From contig JANWYE010000004.1 of the NCBI GenBank assembly GCA_025057175.1, positions 1-47,669 on the forward strand: a stretch of DNA of 47,669 nucleotides, in the 5' to 3' direction. A program made the position numbers and the translations under genes. Position 1 is the stretch's first letter. Every line of letters starts with the position of its first letter. This stretch comes from Chloroflexus sp. GTDB lineage: Bacteria > Chloroflexota > Chloroflexia > Chloroflexales > Chloroflexaceae. A model generated the notes under the pieces. The model had not been told where the DNA came from. It searched no databases and saw nothing but the letters and a program-made list of their open reading frames with translations. Of this stretch, positions 17,178 through 26,262 are shown in pieces.

Positions 17178-18416
17178 TTACTTGCCGTTGGCGGTATTCA
17201 TCAGCGCGCAGGCTTCCGTTACTGCGGCCTTGGGGTCGGCGCCGCCATCAAGCACCTTGGTCATCGCATCACCAAACGGGCCCCAGTAGTTGTCGAGTTC
17301 GGGGATCTGCGGGCGTGGCACGCCAGTGGCTGAAGCCTGAGCGAAGGCTTGCACCAGCGGATCGCTGATCTGCACCTTGGTGCTCACCGGCACGTGACCG
17401 GCTTCATCGACGTAGACCTTCATCGACTCGGGGCTGGTCAGGAACATTGCCAATGCGACTGCGCCTGCGACGTTCTGGCTGTTAATGCTGACGTAGAACC
17501 CATCAACACCGGTGAGCGGGCCGGCCGGCTTGGCTGCGCCCGGCATCGGCGCGACACCGAGGTTGTTGCCCAACACGGCGCGGTAATCACCCAGCACCCA
17601 CGGGCCGTTGATGATCATATCAGCCTTTCCATCCTTGAACAGCGAGTCGGCTTGGCCGCCATCGGTCGAGAAGGTAACGGTCGGCACCTCTTTCAGCGCC
17701 TTGAGGTACGCGAACCACTCAGGGCCGCCGGCCTGATCGGCGATGCACTTGCCATTGCTATCCATCAATTGGCCGCCAAAGGCCTGCAACCAGCCGAAGT
17801 TGTGGTAAGCATTCTGATTGAGCACCAGCGTCTTGCCTTCTTTGACCAATGCTAGCAGCTCATCGGTCGTCGCCGGCGGGTTCGCGATCTTGCTCTTGTT
17901 GTAGTAGAGCGCAACTGCCTTGAACGATTCGGGAATGCCGTACAACTTGCCATTGAGCGACATACCGGCCACCCCGGTCGGCGCGACATCGGTCAACATG
18001 CTCTGGTACTCGCTCAGATCGGCCAACACACCGGCGCGGATCTGGCTGCCAAGGCTGTCGTTAGGCGCAATGAACATATCGGGGCCGCCACCTGACGAAA
18101 CTTCGTTGTTGAACTTATTAAAAATCTGGTCGAATGGGATCTGGAGCACATTGATGGTGGCTTGCGGATAGGCGGCGCGTGCCCGATCAATCAGGATATT
18201 GATCGCCTTTTCTTCGGCGCTGCCGGTGCCGTAGGCATGCCAGAGGGTGACGGTGCCGGTAATTGCCATTCCGCCAGCGGCAGGCTGGGCCGGGGCAGCA
18301 GTTGGCTGGGTGGGTGCAGCAGTTGGTTGAGTGGCGGGAGCGGGTTGGCTACAAGCGGCGAGGAGCGTGGCGAACAGGGCCAGCAGCGCAATCAGTGAGA
18401 ATGATAGGCGCTTCAC
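17178..18416 (-). CDS. ABC sugar-binding lipoprotein (maltose/maltodextrin type)
   Basis: A 412-residue extracytoplasmic solute-binding protein (family 1). It starts with a lipoprotein signal (KRLSFSLIALLALFATLLAA, lipobox Cys22) and a Pro/Ala/Thr-rich linker, then binding-protein features such as GTVTLWHAYGTGSAEEKAI, GGGPDMFIAPND and DGKADMIINGPWVLGDYR. The GTG at 18416 is chosen because AAAGGAG stands at a good distance upstream and the signal peptide starts exactly there. It delivers sugar to the MalF/MalG permeases encoded next. A minus-strand TATAAT at 18460-18465 may be its own promoter. Confidence 0.93.
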   Translation of the reverse strand: MKRLSFSLIALLALFATLLAACSQPAPATQPTAAPTQPTAAPAQPAAGGMAITGTVTLWHAYGTGSAEEKAINILIDRARAAYPQATINVLQIPFDQIFNKFNNEVSSGGGPDMFIAPNDSLGSQIRAGVLADLSEYQSMLTDVAPTGVAGMSLNGKLYGIPESFKAVALYYNKSKIANPPATTDELLALVKEGKTLVLNQNAYHNFGWLQAFGGQLMDSNGKCIADQAGGPEWFAYLKALKEVPTVTFSTDGGQADSLFKDGKADMIINGPWVLGDYRAVLGNNLGVAPMPGAAKPAGPLTGVDGFYVSINSQNVAGAVALAMFLTSPESMKVYVDEAGHVPVSTKVQISDPLVQAFAQASATGVPRPQIPELDNYWGPFGDAMTKVLDGGADPKAAVTEACALMNTANGK

Positions 18417-18459
18417 ACGTTTCTCCTTTGGTTGGGGCGACAATGCCCAGTAATCAGGG

Positions 18460-18465
18460 ATTATA
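18460..18465 (-). promoter_or_regulatory. Candidate -10 box for the sugar-transport operon
   Basis: Minus-strand TATAAT, 44 bases upstream of the GTG of the binding-protein gene and in the gap after the MarR gene. No consensus -35 hexamer is at the usual distance. Confidence 0.4.
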
Positions 18466-18497
18466 CCGCAAAAAACGATGATCAGAGCGTTTGCCAA

Positions 18498-18968
18498 TCA
18501 ATCGTTATCGATCGATATTTCACCTCCCTCTGTTCCATGCTGCAATATTGTCAATTCGCGACGGAGTTTGAGCAACAAGCGGGTGAGCAATTCACGCTCA
18601 GGCCCATCTAGCACAGCCCAACGTCGCGCCAGTGATTCGCTATGGGCAGCGCGCACCTTTGCCAAATGGGCACGGCCCTGTGCGGTTAACCCAATTCGCT
18701 GCACGCGCCGGTCGCTCGGATCGGCGATGCGTTCCACCAAACCAAGAGCGCTCAGACGGTCGATGAGACGGGTCGTGCTGCTTTTGTCAATTAACAAATG
18801 GACGCTCAGATCCGACAGCCGCACACCGTGATGCTCGGCCAGCAGCAGCAGCGCCGCGTACTGGGTGGGGTTGAGCTGGAATTGGCGAAGGACACGGCGA
18901 TCGCCATCATCCAGCAAGACGTAAACTTCTTGGATCATACGGTGCTGCTCGGTGCCGGATGGCGTCAT
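18498..18968 (-). CDS. MarR family transcriptional regulator
   Basis: A 156-residue winged-helix regulator. The recognition helix and wing are visible as LSDLSVHLLIDKSSTTRLIDRL and LVERIADPSDRRVQRIGLT, classical MarR features (the DxRxxR wing). It lies just upstream of the sugar-transport operon on the same strand and divergent from the PucR-type gene, so it could control either; this is inference. ATG at 18968 was chosen; no ribosome binding site is obvious, and a longer frame from 19058 adds a Cys/Asn-rich stretch unlike the family. A palindrome GTTGTCAAC lies 19 bases upstream. Confidence 0.88.
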   Translation of the reverse strand: MTPSGTEQHRMIQEVYVLLDDGDRRVLRQFQLNPTQYAALLLLAEHHGVRLSDLSVHLLIDKSSTTRLIDRLSALGLVERIADPSDRRVQRIGLTAQGRAHLAKVRAAHSESLARRWAVLDGPERELLTRLLLKLRRELTILQHGTEGGEISIDND

Positions 18969-18986
18969 AGGTATGCAAATAACTTC

Positions 18987-18995
18987 GTTGTCAAC
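18987..18995. promoter_or_regulatory. Candidate MarR operator palindrome
   Basis: GTTGTCAAC is symmetric about its central base and lies between the divergent MarR and PucR-type genes, close to the MarR start. A related half site AGTTGTAC occurs 15 bases further. MarR proteins often bind such short palindromes in their own promoters; binding here is a guess. Confidence 0.3.
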
Positions 18996-19093
18996 AAAAT
19001 AGTTGTACTTAGAATTGTTGTGTATGAGATTATAGCAGATGCTACAAGTGTTTGTCAAGAGGGTCGGGTGTGACGTTGATCGTCAGAACAATG

Positions 19094-19099
19094 TATAAT
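19094..19099 (+). promoter_or_regulatory. Candidate -10 box for the PucR-type gene
   Basis: TATAAT, 41 bases upstream of the ATG at 19140. No consensus -35 at 16-18 bases; a TTGATC lies only 12 bases away. Confidence 0.4.
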
Positions 19100-19139
19100 A
19101 CGGTCAAATCTCGGTGATAACGGTTTGTGATGCAGCACT

Positions 19140-20696
19140 ATGGTAACTATCACCGTTCGCGATGTCGTGCGACTGGCGTTGCCGGAGGGCACTACGGTCG
19201 TTGCTGGCGCTGCCGGATTGGGGCGTCAGGTCAGTTGGATTGCTACGCTCCGCGCTACGTTGCCGGCCTTTGCCGAACTTCGCGGTGGTGAACTCGCCTT
19301 GCTATCGGTTGAAGCAGCGCGCGCGCTTGATTCGCGCCTGACGTTGGCAGTGTTGGTGCGCCGGTTGGCGCAAGCGCCGGTGCCGATTGCTGGTGTTGTC
19401 GCGCTTGGGGAAATTACCGCCGAAGATCAGCAGGCAGCGGAAGAGGCGCGGTTGCCGTTGCTGCACCTGCCCGATCACGTTGATTTGCGCGAGGTCGAGC
19501 GTGAGATTACGCGCCTTATTACCGACTACGAAGCCCAGTTCGAGCGGCGGGCCGCCCAGCTTTACGATCTACTCACCCAACGCTCGCTGCAAGGTGGCGG
19601 GATTGGCGGGTTGCTTGATATTTTGCACGAGCGCACCGGCCAAAGTGTGGCGTGCTATGCCCCGAACGGTGTGATCCGCGCGCAGCGAGGGCGTGGTCAA
19701 GCGCGGCTGGCCTTGCAGGCCCTGCGCCCAACTGCGCGTGGTGAGACGAGCTTGCTCAATCAGCAGATTTGGGTTGAGCCGATTGGCAATAATAGTTTAC
19801 CGACCGGCTATGTGGCGATTGCCGGCGCGGCGCTTGATGCATGGGATCGCACGGCGGTGCAGCGTGGCGCTCTGGCGCTGGCGCTCGAGTTGGCTAAAGA
19901 GCAGGCGGTGCAGGCAGCCGAAGAGCGGCTGCGCGGCGATTTTATTGCCAGCATCCTGGCCGGCCCGCCCGCCGACATGGCCGCAGCGATCCAGCGTGGC
20001 CAAGAGTTAGGCTACACCCTGAATGTGCCGCATACGGCGTTGCTGGTGCATATTGATGACGCTAGCGCAGCCACGCTTGGCCGGGCAGCGGCGAATATTC
20101 AGAATGAGCTGAAGCGGCTAAATATCAATGCGCCCATCTCGCGCCGCGAAAGTAACGTGCTCTGCATGTTGCCCACGCCTAATGTGAGCCGCGCGCGTGA
20201 GGTGGCCGAGCAATTGCGCGAACGGCTATTGCCCGACCACCCAAATGTCGTAGTTGCTATTGGCACGCCGGCAGCGCACCTCACCGAATGGCGGCGCACC
20301 CTCGAAGAAGCTGAACAGGCGCTGAGTCTCGGTCGTCAGATTTTCGGCAATGATCGGGTGTTGGCGTTTGGTGATCTCGGCGTGTATCGGCTGCTGATCC
20401 GCCTCCGTGAGACGCCGGAGTTGTGGTCGTTTTACCGCGAGACGCTTGCCAGTATTGCCGAGTACGATAAGCGCCAGCATGCCGATCTGATCAAGACGCT
20501 TGAAGCCTATTTCAACCATCTCGGTAACTTGCGCGCTACCTCCGAAGCCTTGCACGTCCATCGCAATACCTTGCTCTACCGTATCGAGCGGATCAAGGAG
20601 ATTAGCGGGATGGATCTCGATAACGCCGAGGAGCATTTTGCGCTCTGGTTAGCCGTGCGCGCCCATCGCATCCTCTCGACGTTGGAGGAGGGGTGA
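19140..20696 (+). CDS. PucR family transcriptional regulator
   Basis: A 518-residue regulator with the PucR N-terminal domain (about 5-125; TVRDVVRLALPEG then GGELALLS), a middle GGDEF-like/CdaR-type sensory section (about 300-420), and the C-terminal HTH_30 domain (about 450-512; YFNHLGNLRATSEALHVHRN followed by TLLYRIERI). PucR proteins often activate purine catabolism or other amino acid/nitrogen pathways. In this window adenosine deaminase and a nucleoside-type transporter (4.8-9.0 kb) are possible but unproven targets. The gene is divergent from MarR. It contains a GGCC-N5-GGCC sequence at 19709-19721. Confidence 0.92.
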   Translation: MVTITVRDVVRLALPEGTTVVAGAAGLGRQVSWIATLRATLPAFAELRGGELALLSVEAARALDSRLTLAVLVRRLAQAPVPIAGVVALGEITAEDQQAAEEARLPLLHLPDHVDLREVEREITRLITDYEAQFERRAAQLYDLLTQRSLQGGGIGGLLDILHERTGQSVACYAPNGVIRAQRGRGQARLALQALRPTARGETSLLNQQIWVEPIGNNSLPTGYVAIAGAALDAWDRTAVQRGALALALELAKEQAVQAAEERLRGDFIASILAGPPADMAAAIQRGQELGYTLNVPHTALLVHIDDASAATLGRAAANIQNELKRLNINAPISRRESNVLCMLPTPNVSRAREVAEQLRERLLPDHPNVVVAIGTPAAHLTEWRRTLEEAEQALSLGRQIFGNDRVLAFGDLGVYRLLIRLRETPELWSFYRETLASIAEYDKRQHADLIKTLEAYFNHLGNLRATSEALHVHRNTLLYRIERIKEISGMDLDNAEEHFALWLAVRAHRILSTLEEG

Positions 20697-20801
20697 ACCG
20701 TGTATATCGGTGTGCTATTCCGTGCCGAAGAGAACACTGAGGCCACACGGGTGAAACGGATACACACGGCTGAGAGAGGCCGATGTGCCGATGGGTCTCG
20801 A

Positions 20802-22235
20802 TCATGGCGCACGATCTTGTCCCAGTATGACCACGATCTCGGCTTCGCTATTCACCCCGGCTGGTGTGCCAACTACTAGCTCTGCGCCGAGCAGTTGGGC
20901 GAGGCGGCGCGCAGTGAATGGCGCATTCCCGGTTTGATAGACTACTGTATGCGGGTAGTTTCCCGGCGGTGCGTCAGCAGGAGCCAGCACGGTAAAACCC
21001 TGCCCGCTTAGCTCTTCACTGGTGCGGCGGGCAAGCCCCACGACGCCGGCGCCGTTGAACACCTGTACCCGCGCTTGCTCGCTCGCTTCTCCCGGCGGTG
21101 TTAACCAACGATTGACCAGCGCCGCTACATCGCCGGCATCCCAGATCAGGTTAGTGCCGTTCTCTTGGACCGCGACACTGCCCGGCTCGATCCGGTACCG
21201 TCCGATCAGGGCTGGATCGAGGTTGGCTGCCAGCCGGCCTATTGCCAGTAGAGTATCGAAGTTGGCGAGTGGCAACGTGGTTAAGATGGCTGGCGTGTCA
21301 CCGGTTTGGGTAACAGCATCGAGCAAGCGCGGCAGCAACAGCATCCGCTCAAACCAATTGCGCTGCCGGATCTCGTTGGCAATCGCTTGCACAACCTGCT
21401 GTTGCCGTTCGGTGCGGCCAAAGTCGTTGTCGGCATGGCGGGTGCGCGCGTAGATCAAGGCACGCTCGCCATCCATACGCTGCGGGCCAGCCTCGAAGAC
21501 CACCTGCATGACGCCGTAGTCGGGGGTAGGGTAGGCGTCATCAACAATCCGCCGCGGCACATCGATAGTGATGCCGCCAAGGGCGTCGATCAGGGCGGCA
21601 AAGCCGTCGAAGTCGATCTGCACCACATAATCGACTCGCATCCCGCGCTGTTCAAAGTTGAGAAACTGGCCCACCGCCTCGGCAGCGTAGGCCATGCCCC
21701 CCTGTTCCGGGGTTACTCCCTCGCCATACAGTGTATTGGCGTGGTGGTAGCCGTAAGCATAAGCGGCGTTGATCTTGCTGGGGCCGCGGTCGGGCAGATC
21801 AACCTGCGTGTCACGCGGGATTGAGAGCAGATTGGCCCAGCCTCCCATCCCATCGAGCCGCACCAACATGAGCGTATCGCTACGCACCCCTTCTTCGGGA
21901 CGGTCACGCCGGATGTCAACCCCAACCACCAGAATATTCGCGCCTAATAATGGCGAAGCAACCGCCGGCCCGCGCGGATCGGCAACCACGATCCGTTGCG
22001 CCAAGCGGTGGATCTGCCAATAACCAAACCCTACTGCCACAACGACGATGGCCACTATCCCCAACGCAATCCAACCTAGCGGCCAACGTCGCCGCTTAGG
22101 AGTGGCGCGGCGCGCTGAGGGGGGTGGTGGCGGTGGAGCGCCACGATGTGCGCTCGCGTGGTTTGGCCGTCGCATCACGAGCGTTTCGCCAGTGTAGGGT
22201 GGGCGAGGTGGTTGGTTGTGTGGATTATTTGACAT
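20802..22235 (-). CDS. LytR-CpsA-Psr (LCP) family cell-envelope protein
   Basis: A 477-residue protein with a Pro-rich cytoplasmic N-terminus (1-50), one membrane anchor (52-73), the LCP domain (about 98-300; ILVVGVDIRRDRP, SDTLMLVRLD, SIPRDTQVDLP, KINAAYAYG, and RTRHADNDFGRTERQQQVVQ with the catalytic-type arginines) and a C-terminal LytR_C domain (about 375-470; VQVFNGAGVVGLARR). LCP enzymes transfer glycopolymers from lipid carriers to the cell wall outside the membrane. The gene converges on the PucR-type gene and is divergent from gnd. Confidence 0.92.
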   Translation of the reverse strand: MSNNPHNQPPRPPYTGETLVMRRPNHASAHRGAPPPPPPSARRATPKRRRWPLGWIALGIVAIVVVAVGFGYWQIHRLAQRIVVADPRGPAVASPLLGANILVVGVDIRRDRPEEGVRSDTLMLVRLDGMGGWANLLSIPRDTQVDLPDRGPSKINAAYAYGYHHANTLYGEGVTPEQGGMAYAAEAVGQFLNFEQRGMRVDYVVQIDFDGFAALIDALGGITIDVPRRIVDDAYPTPDYGVMQVVFEAGPQRMDGERALIYARTRHADNDFGRTERQQQVVQAIANEIRQRNWFERMLLLPRLLDAVTQTGDTPAILTTLPLANFDTLLAIGRLAANLDPALIGRYRIEPGSVAVQENGTNLIWDAGDVAALVNRWLTPPGEASEQARVQVFNGAGVVGLARRTSEELSGQGFTVLAPADAPPGNYPHTVVYQTGNAPFTARRLAQLLGAELVVGTPAGVNSEAEIVVILGQDRAP

Positions 22236-22336
22236 AATAATTTTGTCATCAAGCTATTGTGCGAGAGATTCTCGATAGATTGCTCATTACTTCAACTAGC
22301 ATACCGCATCGCACTCGCGCTGTCATCAGACCGGAG

Positions 22337-22342
22337 TATAAT
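22337..22342 (+). promoter_or_regulatory. Candidate -10 box for gnd
   Basis: TATAAT 54 bases upstream of the gnd ATG in the divergent spacer with the LCP gene. No good -35 hexamer was seen. Confidence 0.4.
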
Positions 22343-22395
22343 GCCTATGAAGGATTGTCAATTGCACACGCAATAGTTAGCTTGAGGAGCGAATT

Positions 22396-23298
22396 ATGGA
22401 AGTGGGTTTGATCGGTCTCGGCCGGATGGGGGCCAATATGGCGATTCGCTTGCGCCGTGGCGGTCACCGGGTGATTGTCTATAACCGCACCGTTGCCAAA
22501 GCGCGTGAATTAGCGGCCGAGCACGATCTGATCGCCGCGGAAGAGCTGGCTGATCTGGTAGCAATGCTCACCCCGCCACGAGTGGTTTGGCTCATGCTGC
22601 CGGCTGGCGCTGCTACCGACGAGCATTTGGCGGCGCTCACGCCATTGCTGGCGCCGGGTGATATTGTGATTGATGGGGCGAATAACAATTACAAAGCTAG
22701 TATCGCGCACGCTGAGCAATTAACGGCGCAAGGCTTGCGGTTTCTTGATATTGGCGTCAGTGGCGGGATTTGGGGCTTGCAGGTCGGCTATTGTATGATG
22801 GTCGGCGGCGATGAAGAGACGTTTCGCCACGTCGAGCCGCTCTTGCAGACGCTGGCGCCGCCAGATGGCTATCTGCTCTGCGGGCCGCACGGGGCCGGTC
22901 ATTTCGTCAAGATGATCCACAACGGAATCGAGTACGGCATGATGCAGGCGTATGCCGAAGGCTTCGAGATTTTGCGCCAGTCGCGCTACGATTTTGATCT
23001 GGCTAAGATCAGCCATCTTTGGAATCAAGGCAGCGTGGTGCGCTCGTGGTTGTTGGAGTTGGCCGAGCGTGCCTTTACCGCCGATGCCGATCTGAGCAGT
23101 ATTCGCGGCTATGTCGAAGATAGCGGCGAGGGGCGATGGACGGTGCAAGAGAGCATTGATCTCGATGTGCCGGCCCCAATCATTACCCTCTCGTTGCAGA
23201 TGCGGTTCCGTTCGCGGCAAGAAGACAGCTTTAGCGCCAAGGTGCTGGCCGCGCTACGCCAGCAGTTTGGCGGCCATGCGGTGAAGAAGGCGGAATAG
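22396..23298 (+). CDS. gnd: 6-phosphogluconate dehydrogenase (decarboxylating), short form
   Basis: A 300-residue enzyme of the short, typically NAD-linked 6-phosphogluconate dehydrogenase group (YqeC/GntZ-like). It shows GLIGLGRMGANM (Rossmann, 5-15), DIGVSGGIWG, and the catalytic HFVKMIHNGIEYGMMQAYAE helix. It converts 6-phosphogluconate to ribulose 5-phosphate and CO2. The long E. coli-type enzyme is about 470 residues, so this is the shorter class, not a truncation. GAGGAG precedes the ATG. zwf and opcA follow, making an oxidative pentose phosphate cluster, although 235 bases with a palindrome separate gnd from zwf. Confidence 0.93.
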   Translation: MEVGLIGLGRMGANMAIRLRRGGHRVIVYNRTVAKARELAAEHDLIAAEELADLVAMLTPPRVVWLMLPAGAATDEHLAALTPLLAPGDIVIDGANNNYKASIAHAEQLTAQGLRFLDIGVSGGIWGLQVGYCMMVGGDEETFRHVEPLLQTLAPPDGYLLCGPHGAGHFVKMIHNGIEYGMMQAYAEGFEILRQSRYDFDLAKISHLWNQGSVVRSWLLELAERAFTADADLSSIRGYVEDSGEGRWTVQESIDLDVPAPIITLSLQMRFRSRQEDSFSAKVLAALRQQFGGHAVKKAE

Positions 23299-23456
23299 AA
23301 GCAGGATGCATTCGTCCTCGCGGCGATCGCCAGCGAGAGGGGCATTCGTAAGGTGCGTCGCCGGTAGGAAATTGCTTTGCTGCGCACGGCCTGCAATGTG
23401 GAGTGCGCGGGGGCGCATCCGGTTGCTATTGCGAGAGGTGGGGATAATCGTGTTTT

Positions 23457-23505
23457 ACCGCAGAGGACGCGGAGGATCAAACCATCACCCGCCGACCTCT
23501 GCGGT
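23457..23505. repeat. Palindromic element between gnd and zwf
   Basis: ACCGCAGAGG (23457-23466) and CCTCTGCGGT (23496-23505) are perfect 10-bp arms around a 29-base loop. The arm sequence resembles interspersed CGCAGAGGACGC-type repeats seen in various bacterial genomes. It may end the gnd transcript or be a small non-autonomous repeat. Confidence 0.5.
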
Positions 23506-23533
23506 CATAAAGATAAGTACGGAGTGAGCGAGC

Positions 23534-25054
23534 ATGGCGACGCCGGTATTGGATAACCCGCTCCGGGCCGGGCTACGTATTGGGCGCACACCCGAACCCT
23601 GCACAATGGTCATTTTTGGCGCTAGCGGCGATCTAACTAGCCGCAAATTAGTGCCGGCCCTCTACAATTTGGCCCGCGAGCGGCGCTTGCCCGGCGGGTT
23701 TTCGGTGGTCGGTTTTGCCCGCCGTGATTGGACCGACGACTATTTCCGTGATCTGCTGCGCGAAGCAGTCAATGCCAATTCGCGGTCGGGGCCGGTCGAT
23801 CCTGAATTGTGGGCCAGCTTCGCCCAAGGCATTCAATACCATCGCGGTAGCTTTGATGAGGCTGATGCCTATACCAGCTTGGCCGAACGATTGGCTGCAA
23901 TCGATGCCGAGCGTGGCACCGGCGGCAATCGCGTCTTCTATTTGGCTACGCCGCCTGAAGCCTACCCGACAATTATTGCCCAACTTGGCGCGCACGGTCT
24001 CGCCCATTCGAATGGGTGGACGCGCATCATCATCGAGAAGCCGTTTGGCCACGATCTGGCTAGCGCGCAGGCGCTTAATGCAGAAGTTTTGTCAGTTTTT
24101 CGCGAAGATCAGGTCTACCGGATCGATCACTATCTTGGCAAGGAGACGGTGCAGAATATCTTGATCTTTCGCTTCGCCAACGGCATCTTCGAGCCGATTT
24201 GGAACCGCAGCCAGATCGATCACATCCAAATCACCGTCGCCGAGACGATTGGCGTAGAGGATCGCGGCGGCTATTACGACACCTCCGGCGCGCTGCGCGA
24301 TATGATTCAAAATCACCTGATGCAGTTGTTGTGTTTGGTGGCGATGGAGCCGCCGGCGTTGTATGATGCCGATGCGGTGCGCGATGAAAAGGTGAAAGTA
24401 TTGCGCGCGGTGCGCCCGTTGTCGGTCAGCGACACGGTGCGCGGCCAATACGGGCCGGGTAGCGCCAGTGGCCGCCCGGTGCGCGGCTACCGTGAGGAGA
24501 AGGGGGTATCGCCCACCTCGCAAACCGAGACGTACGTCGCGCTCAAGTTGTTTATTGACAATTGGCGTTGGGCCGGGGTGCCATTCTATCTGCGCAGCGG
24601 TAAACGCTTGCCGCGGCGGGTGAGCGAGATTGCGATTCAGTTTAAGGCGGCGCCGACGATGATCTTTGCTGATACGCCGCTCAACGATCTCGATCCCAAC
24701 GTTTTGGCAATCAAGATTCAGCCCGATGAAGGGATTTCGCTCAAATTCAGCTCGAAAACTCCCGGCCAACCCCAGATTCGTCCGGTGACGATGGATTTTC
24801 GCTATGGCGCATCGTTCGGCGTCACCTCACCAGAGGCCTACGAGCGGCTGCTGCTAGATTGCATGCTCGGCGATGGCACGCTCTTCACTCGCCGCGACGA
24901 GGTTGAGGCTAGTTGGGCATTGTTGACGCCCATCTTGCAGGCGTGGGCCGAGGGGCCGCCGCAGCCATTTCCTAACTACGAAGCCGGCAGTTGGGGGCCG
25001 GCGGCAGCCGATGAGTTTATCGCTCGCGATGGCCGGTCGTGGCGGCGACTATAA
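23534..25054 (+). CDS. zwf: Glucose-6-phosphate 1-dehydrogenase
   Basis: A 506-residue enzyme of normal length. The NADP-binding fold has FGASGDLTSRKL (28-39) and the catalytic signature RIDHYLGKE (196-204), with IIEKPFGHDL upstream and VPFYLRSGKRLPRRVSEI later. It oxidises glucose 6-phosphate to 6-phosphogluconolactone, the first step of the oxidative pentose phosphate pathway. GGAG lies ten bases before the ATG. opcA follows after 13 bases. Confidence 0.97.
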   Translation: MATPVLDNPLRAGLRIGRTPEPCTMVIFGASGDLTSRKLVPALYNLARERRLPGGFSVVGFARRDWTDDYFRDLLREAVNANSRSGPVDPELWASFAQGIQYHRGSFDEADAYTSLAERLAAIDAERGTGGNRVFYLATPPEAYPTIIAQLGAHGLAHSNGWTRIIIEKPFGHDLASAQALNAEVLSVFREDQVYRIDHYLGKETVQNILIFRFANGIFEPIWNRSQIDHIQITVAETIGVEDRGGYYDTSGALRDMIQNHLMQLLCLVAMEPPALYDADAVRDEKVKVLRAVRPLSVSDTVRGQYGPGSASGRPVRGYREEKGVSPTSQTETYVALKLFIDNWRWAGVPFYLRSGKRLPRRVSEIAIQFKAAPTMIFADTPLNDLDPNVLAIKIQPDEGISLKFSSKTPGQPQIRPVTMDFRYGASFGVTSPEAYERLLLDCMLGDGTLFTRRDEVEASWALLTPILQAWAEGPPQPFPNYEAGSWGPAAADEFIARDGRSWRRL

Positions 25055-25067
25055 CGAGGGAGAGGGT

Positions 25068-26207
25068 ATGAGCGAAGCGGCAATTGACATCAACGCCATC
25101 GAGCGCGAATTGCGCCAGATGTGGCAAGAGCAGGCAACCCATCCCGAAGCCGGTGGGCAGGCAGTGATTCGGGCGTTGACGCTCAATCTGATCGTGCGTG
25201 TGCCCGATGATGCTTGGGCCGAGCAGGTATTGGCAGTCGCTCCAGCCCTGACCGCGCAGCACCCCAACCGCACGGTGCTCGTGATTGACCGGCCCGGTTC
25301 AGCGACCGAACTACAAGCCAATGTGCAGGCGCTCTGCACATTGACCAATGCCGGTCGCACGCAGGTCTGCGGTGAGCAAGTGACGATTAGCGCCCGTGGC
25401 GCGCCGGCTGGGCAACTAGCCAGCCTCATCTTGCCGTTGCTGGTGCCCGATCTGCCGGTGGTGTTGTGGGCGCCGGGGCCGCAGCCCTTTGCCCAGCCAC
25501 TGGTGCAACGGCTCTACCGGCTGTGTGACCGGCTCATCGTTGATTCCACCACCTTTGCCGACCCGGTACGTGAACTGGCCGAATTAGCAGCCTTTGAACA
25601 GACGGCAAACGGCGCACCGGCGGTAAGTGATTTGGGATGGGCGCGGCTGACGCCATGGCGCGAGTTGACGGCCCAGTTCTTCGATACCCGACCCTTCTTG
25701 CCACACCTGCACCGGATCGACGAGATCGTGATCGAGTATGTTGCCGGCACTCACCCCAATCCGGTGGCGGCGCTGCTCTTTGTGGGTTGGTTGGCCAGTT
25801 GTCTCAAGTGGACACCACTGGCAGATGCGGTGGGGATTGAAGGCGAGACCATCCAGCTTTATCTGCGGCGGCCAGCGGTTGGCGTGGGGCCAGCGGCTAT
25901 CCGGCTGGTAAAAGTTGAATTGCGTCCGGTAGCGCTGGCCGGCGTTGAAGGGTTAGTGCGGCTGGCGTTACGAGCGGTTGATAACCAGCAGGCCGAATTC
26001 GTGGTTGAATTGACCGGCGATAGCGGGTATGCCTGCACGCGGGCCACGATTGCCGGCGCCAACCCGATTGAACGCACGGCGACAATTGATCACCCGGCGC
26101 TAGCCGATCTCCTCAACAGCGAATTGCGGCTGCTCAGCCGCGACCGCACGTTTGCCGCGGCGCTCCATCTGGCCGGCGGGTTGGCGCAGCGCTTGGCATT
26201 GCCCTGA
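25068..26207 (+). CDS. opcA: Glucose-6-phosphate dehydrogenase assembly protein OpcA
   Basis: A 379-residue protein of the OpcA/Glc6PD assembly family. Family-like stretches are LTLNLIVRVPDD, PDLPVVLWAPGPQPF, RLIVDSTTFADP, SDLGWARLTPWRELTAQFFD and ALLFVGWLASCLKW. OpcA binds and activates Zwf, best studied in cyanobacteria and actinobacteria. ATG at 25068 follows a GAGGGAGAGGGT ribosome binding site; a frame starting at 25011 overlaps zwf and is less likely. It is certainly co-transcribed with zwf (13-base gap). Confidence 0.93.
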   Translation: MSEAAIDINAIERELRQMWQEQATHPEAGGQAVIRALTLNLIVRVPDDAWAEQVLAVAPALTAQHPNRTVLVIDRPGSATELQANVQALCTLTNAGRTQVCGEQVTISARGAPAGQLASLILPLLVPDLPVVLWAPGPQPFAQPLVQRLYRLCDRLIVDSTTFADPVRELAELAAFEQTANGAPAVSDLGWARLTPWRELTAQFFDTRPFLPHLHRIDEIVIEYVAGTHPNPVAALLFVGWLASCLKWTPLADAVGIEGETIQLYLRRPAVGVGPAAIRLVKVELRPVALAGVEGLVRLALRAVDNQQAEFVVELTGDSGYACTRATIAGANPIERTATIDHPALADLLNSELRLLSRDRTFAAALHLAGGLAQRLALP

Positions 26208-26218
26208 AGAAGATCCGC

Positions 26219-26224
26219 TATAAT
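26219..26224 (+). promoter_or_regulatory. Candidate -10 box for the small membrane protein gene
   Basis: TATAAT, 38 bases upstream of the ATG at 26263 and just after the opcA stop. No ideal -35 hexamer. Confidence 0.35.
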
Positions 26225-26262
26225 GCTGCATCAACCGCGTGTTTGATCTAAGGATCGCGTCA

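Noticed and set aside
24092-24769. 225-codon minus-strand frame opposite zwf
   Set aside because: Antisense to conserved zwf with no recognisable protein features; a shadow frame.
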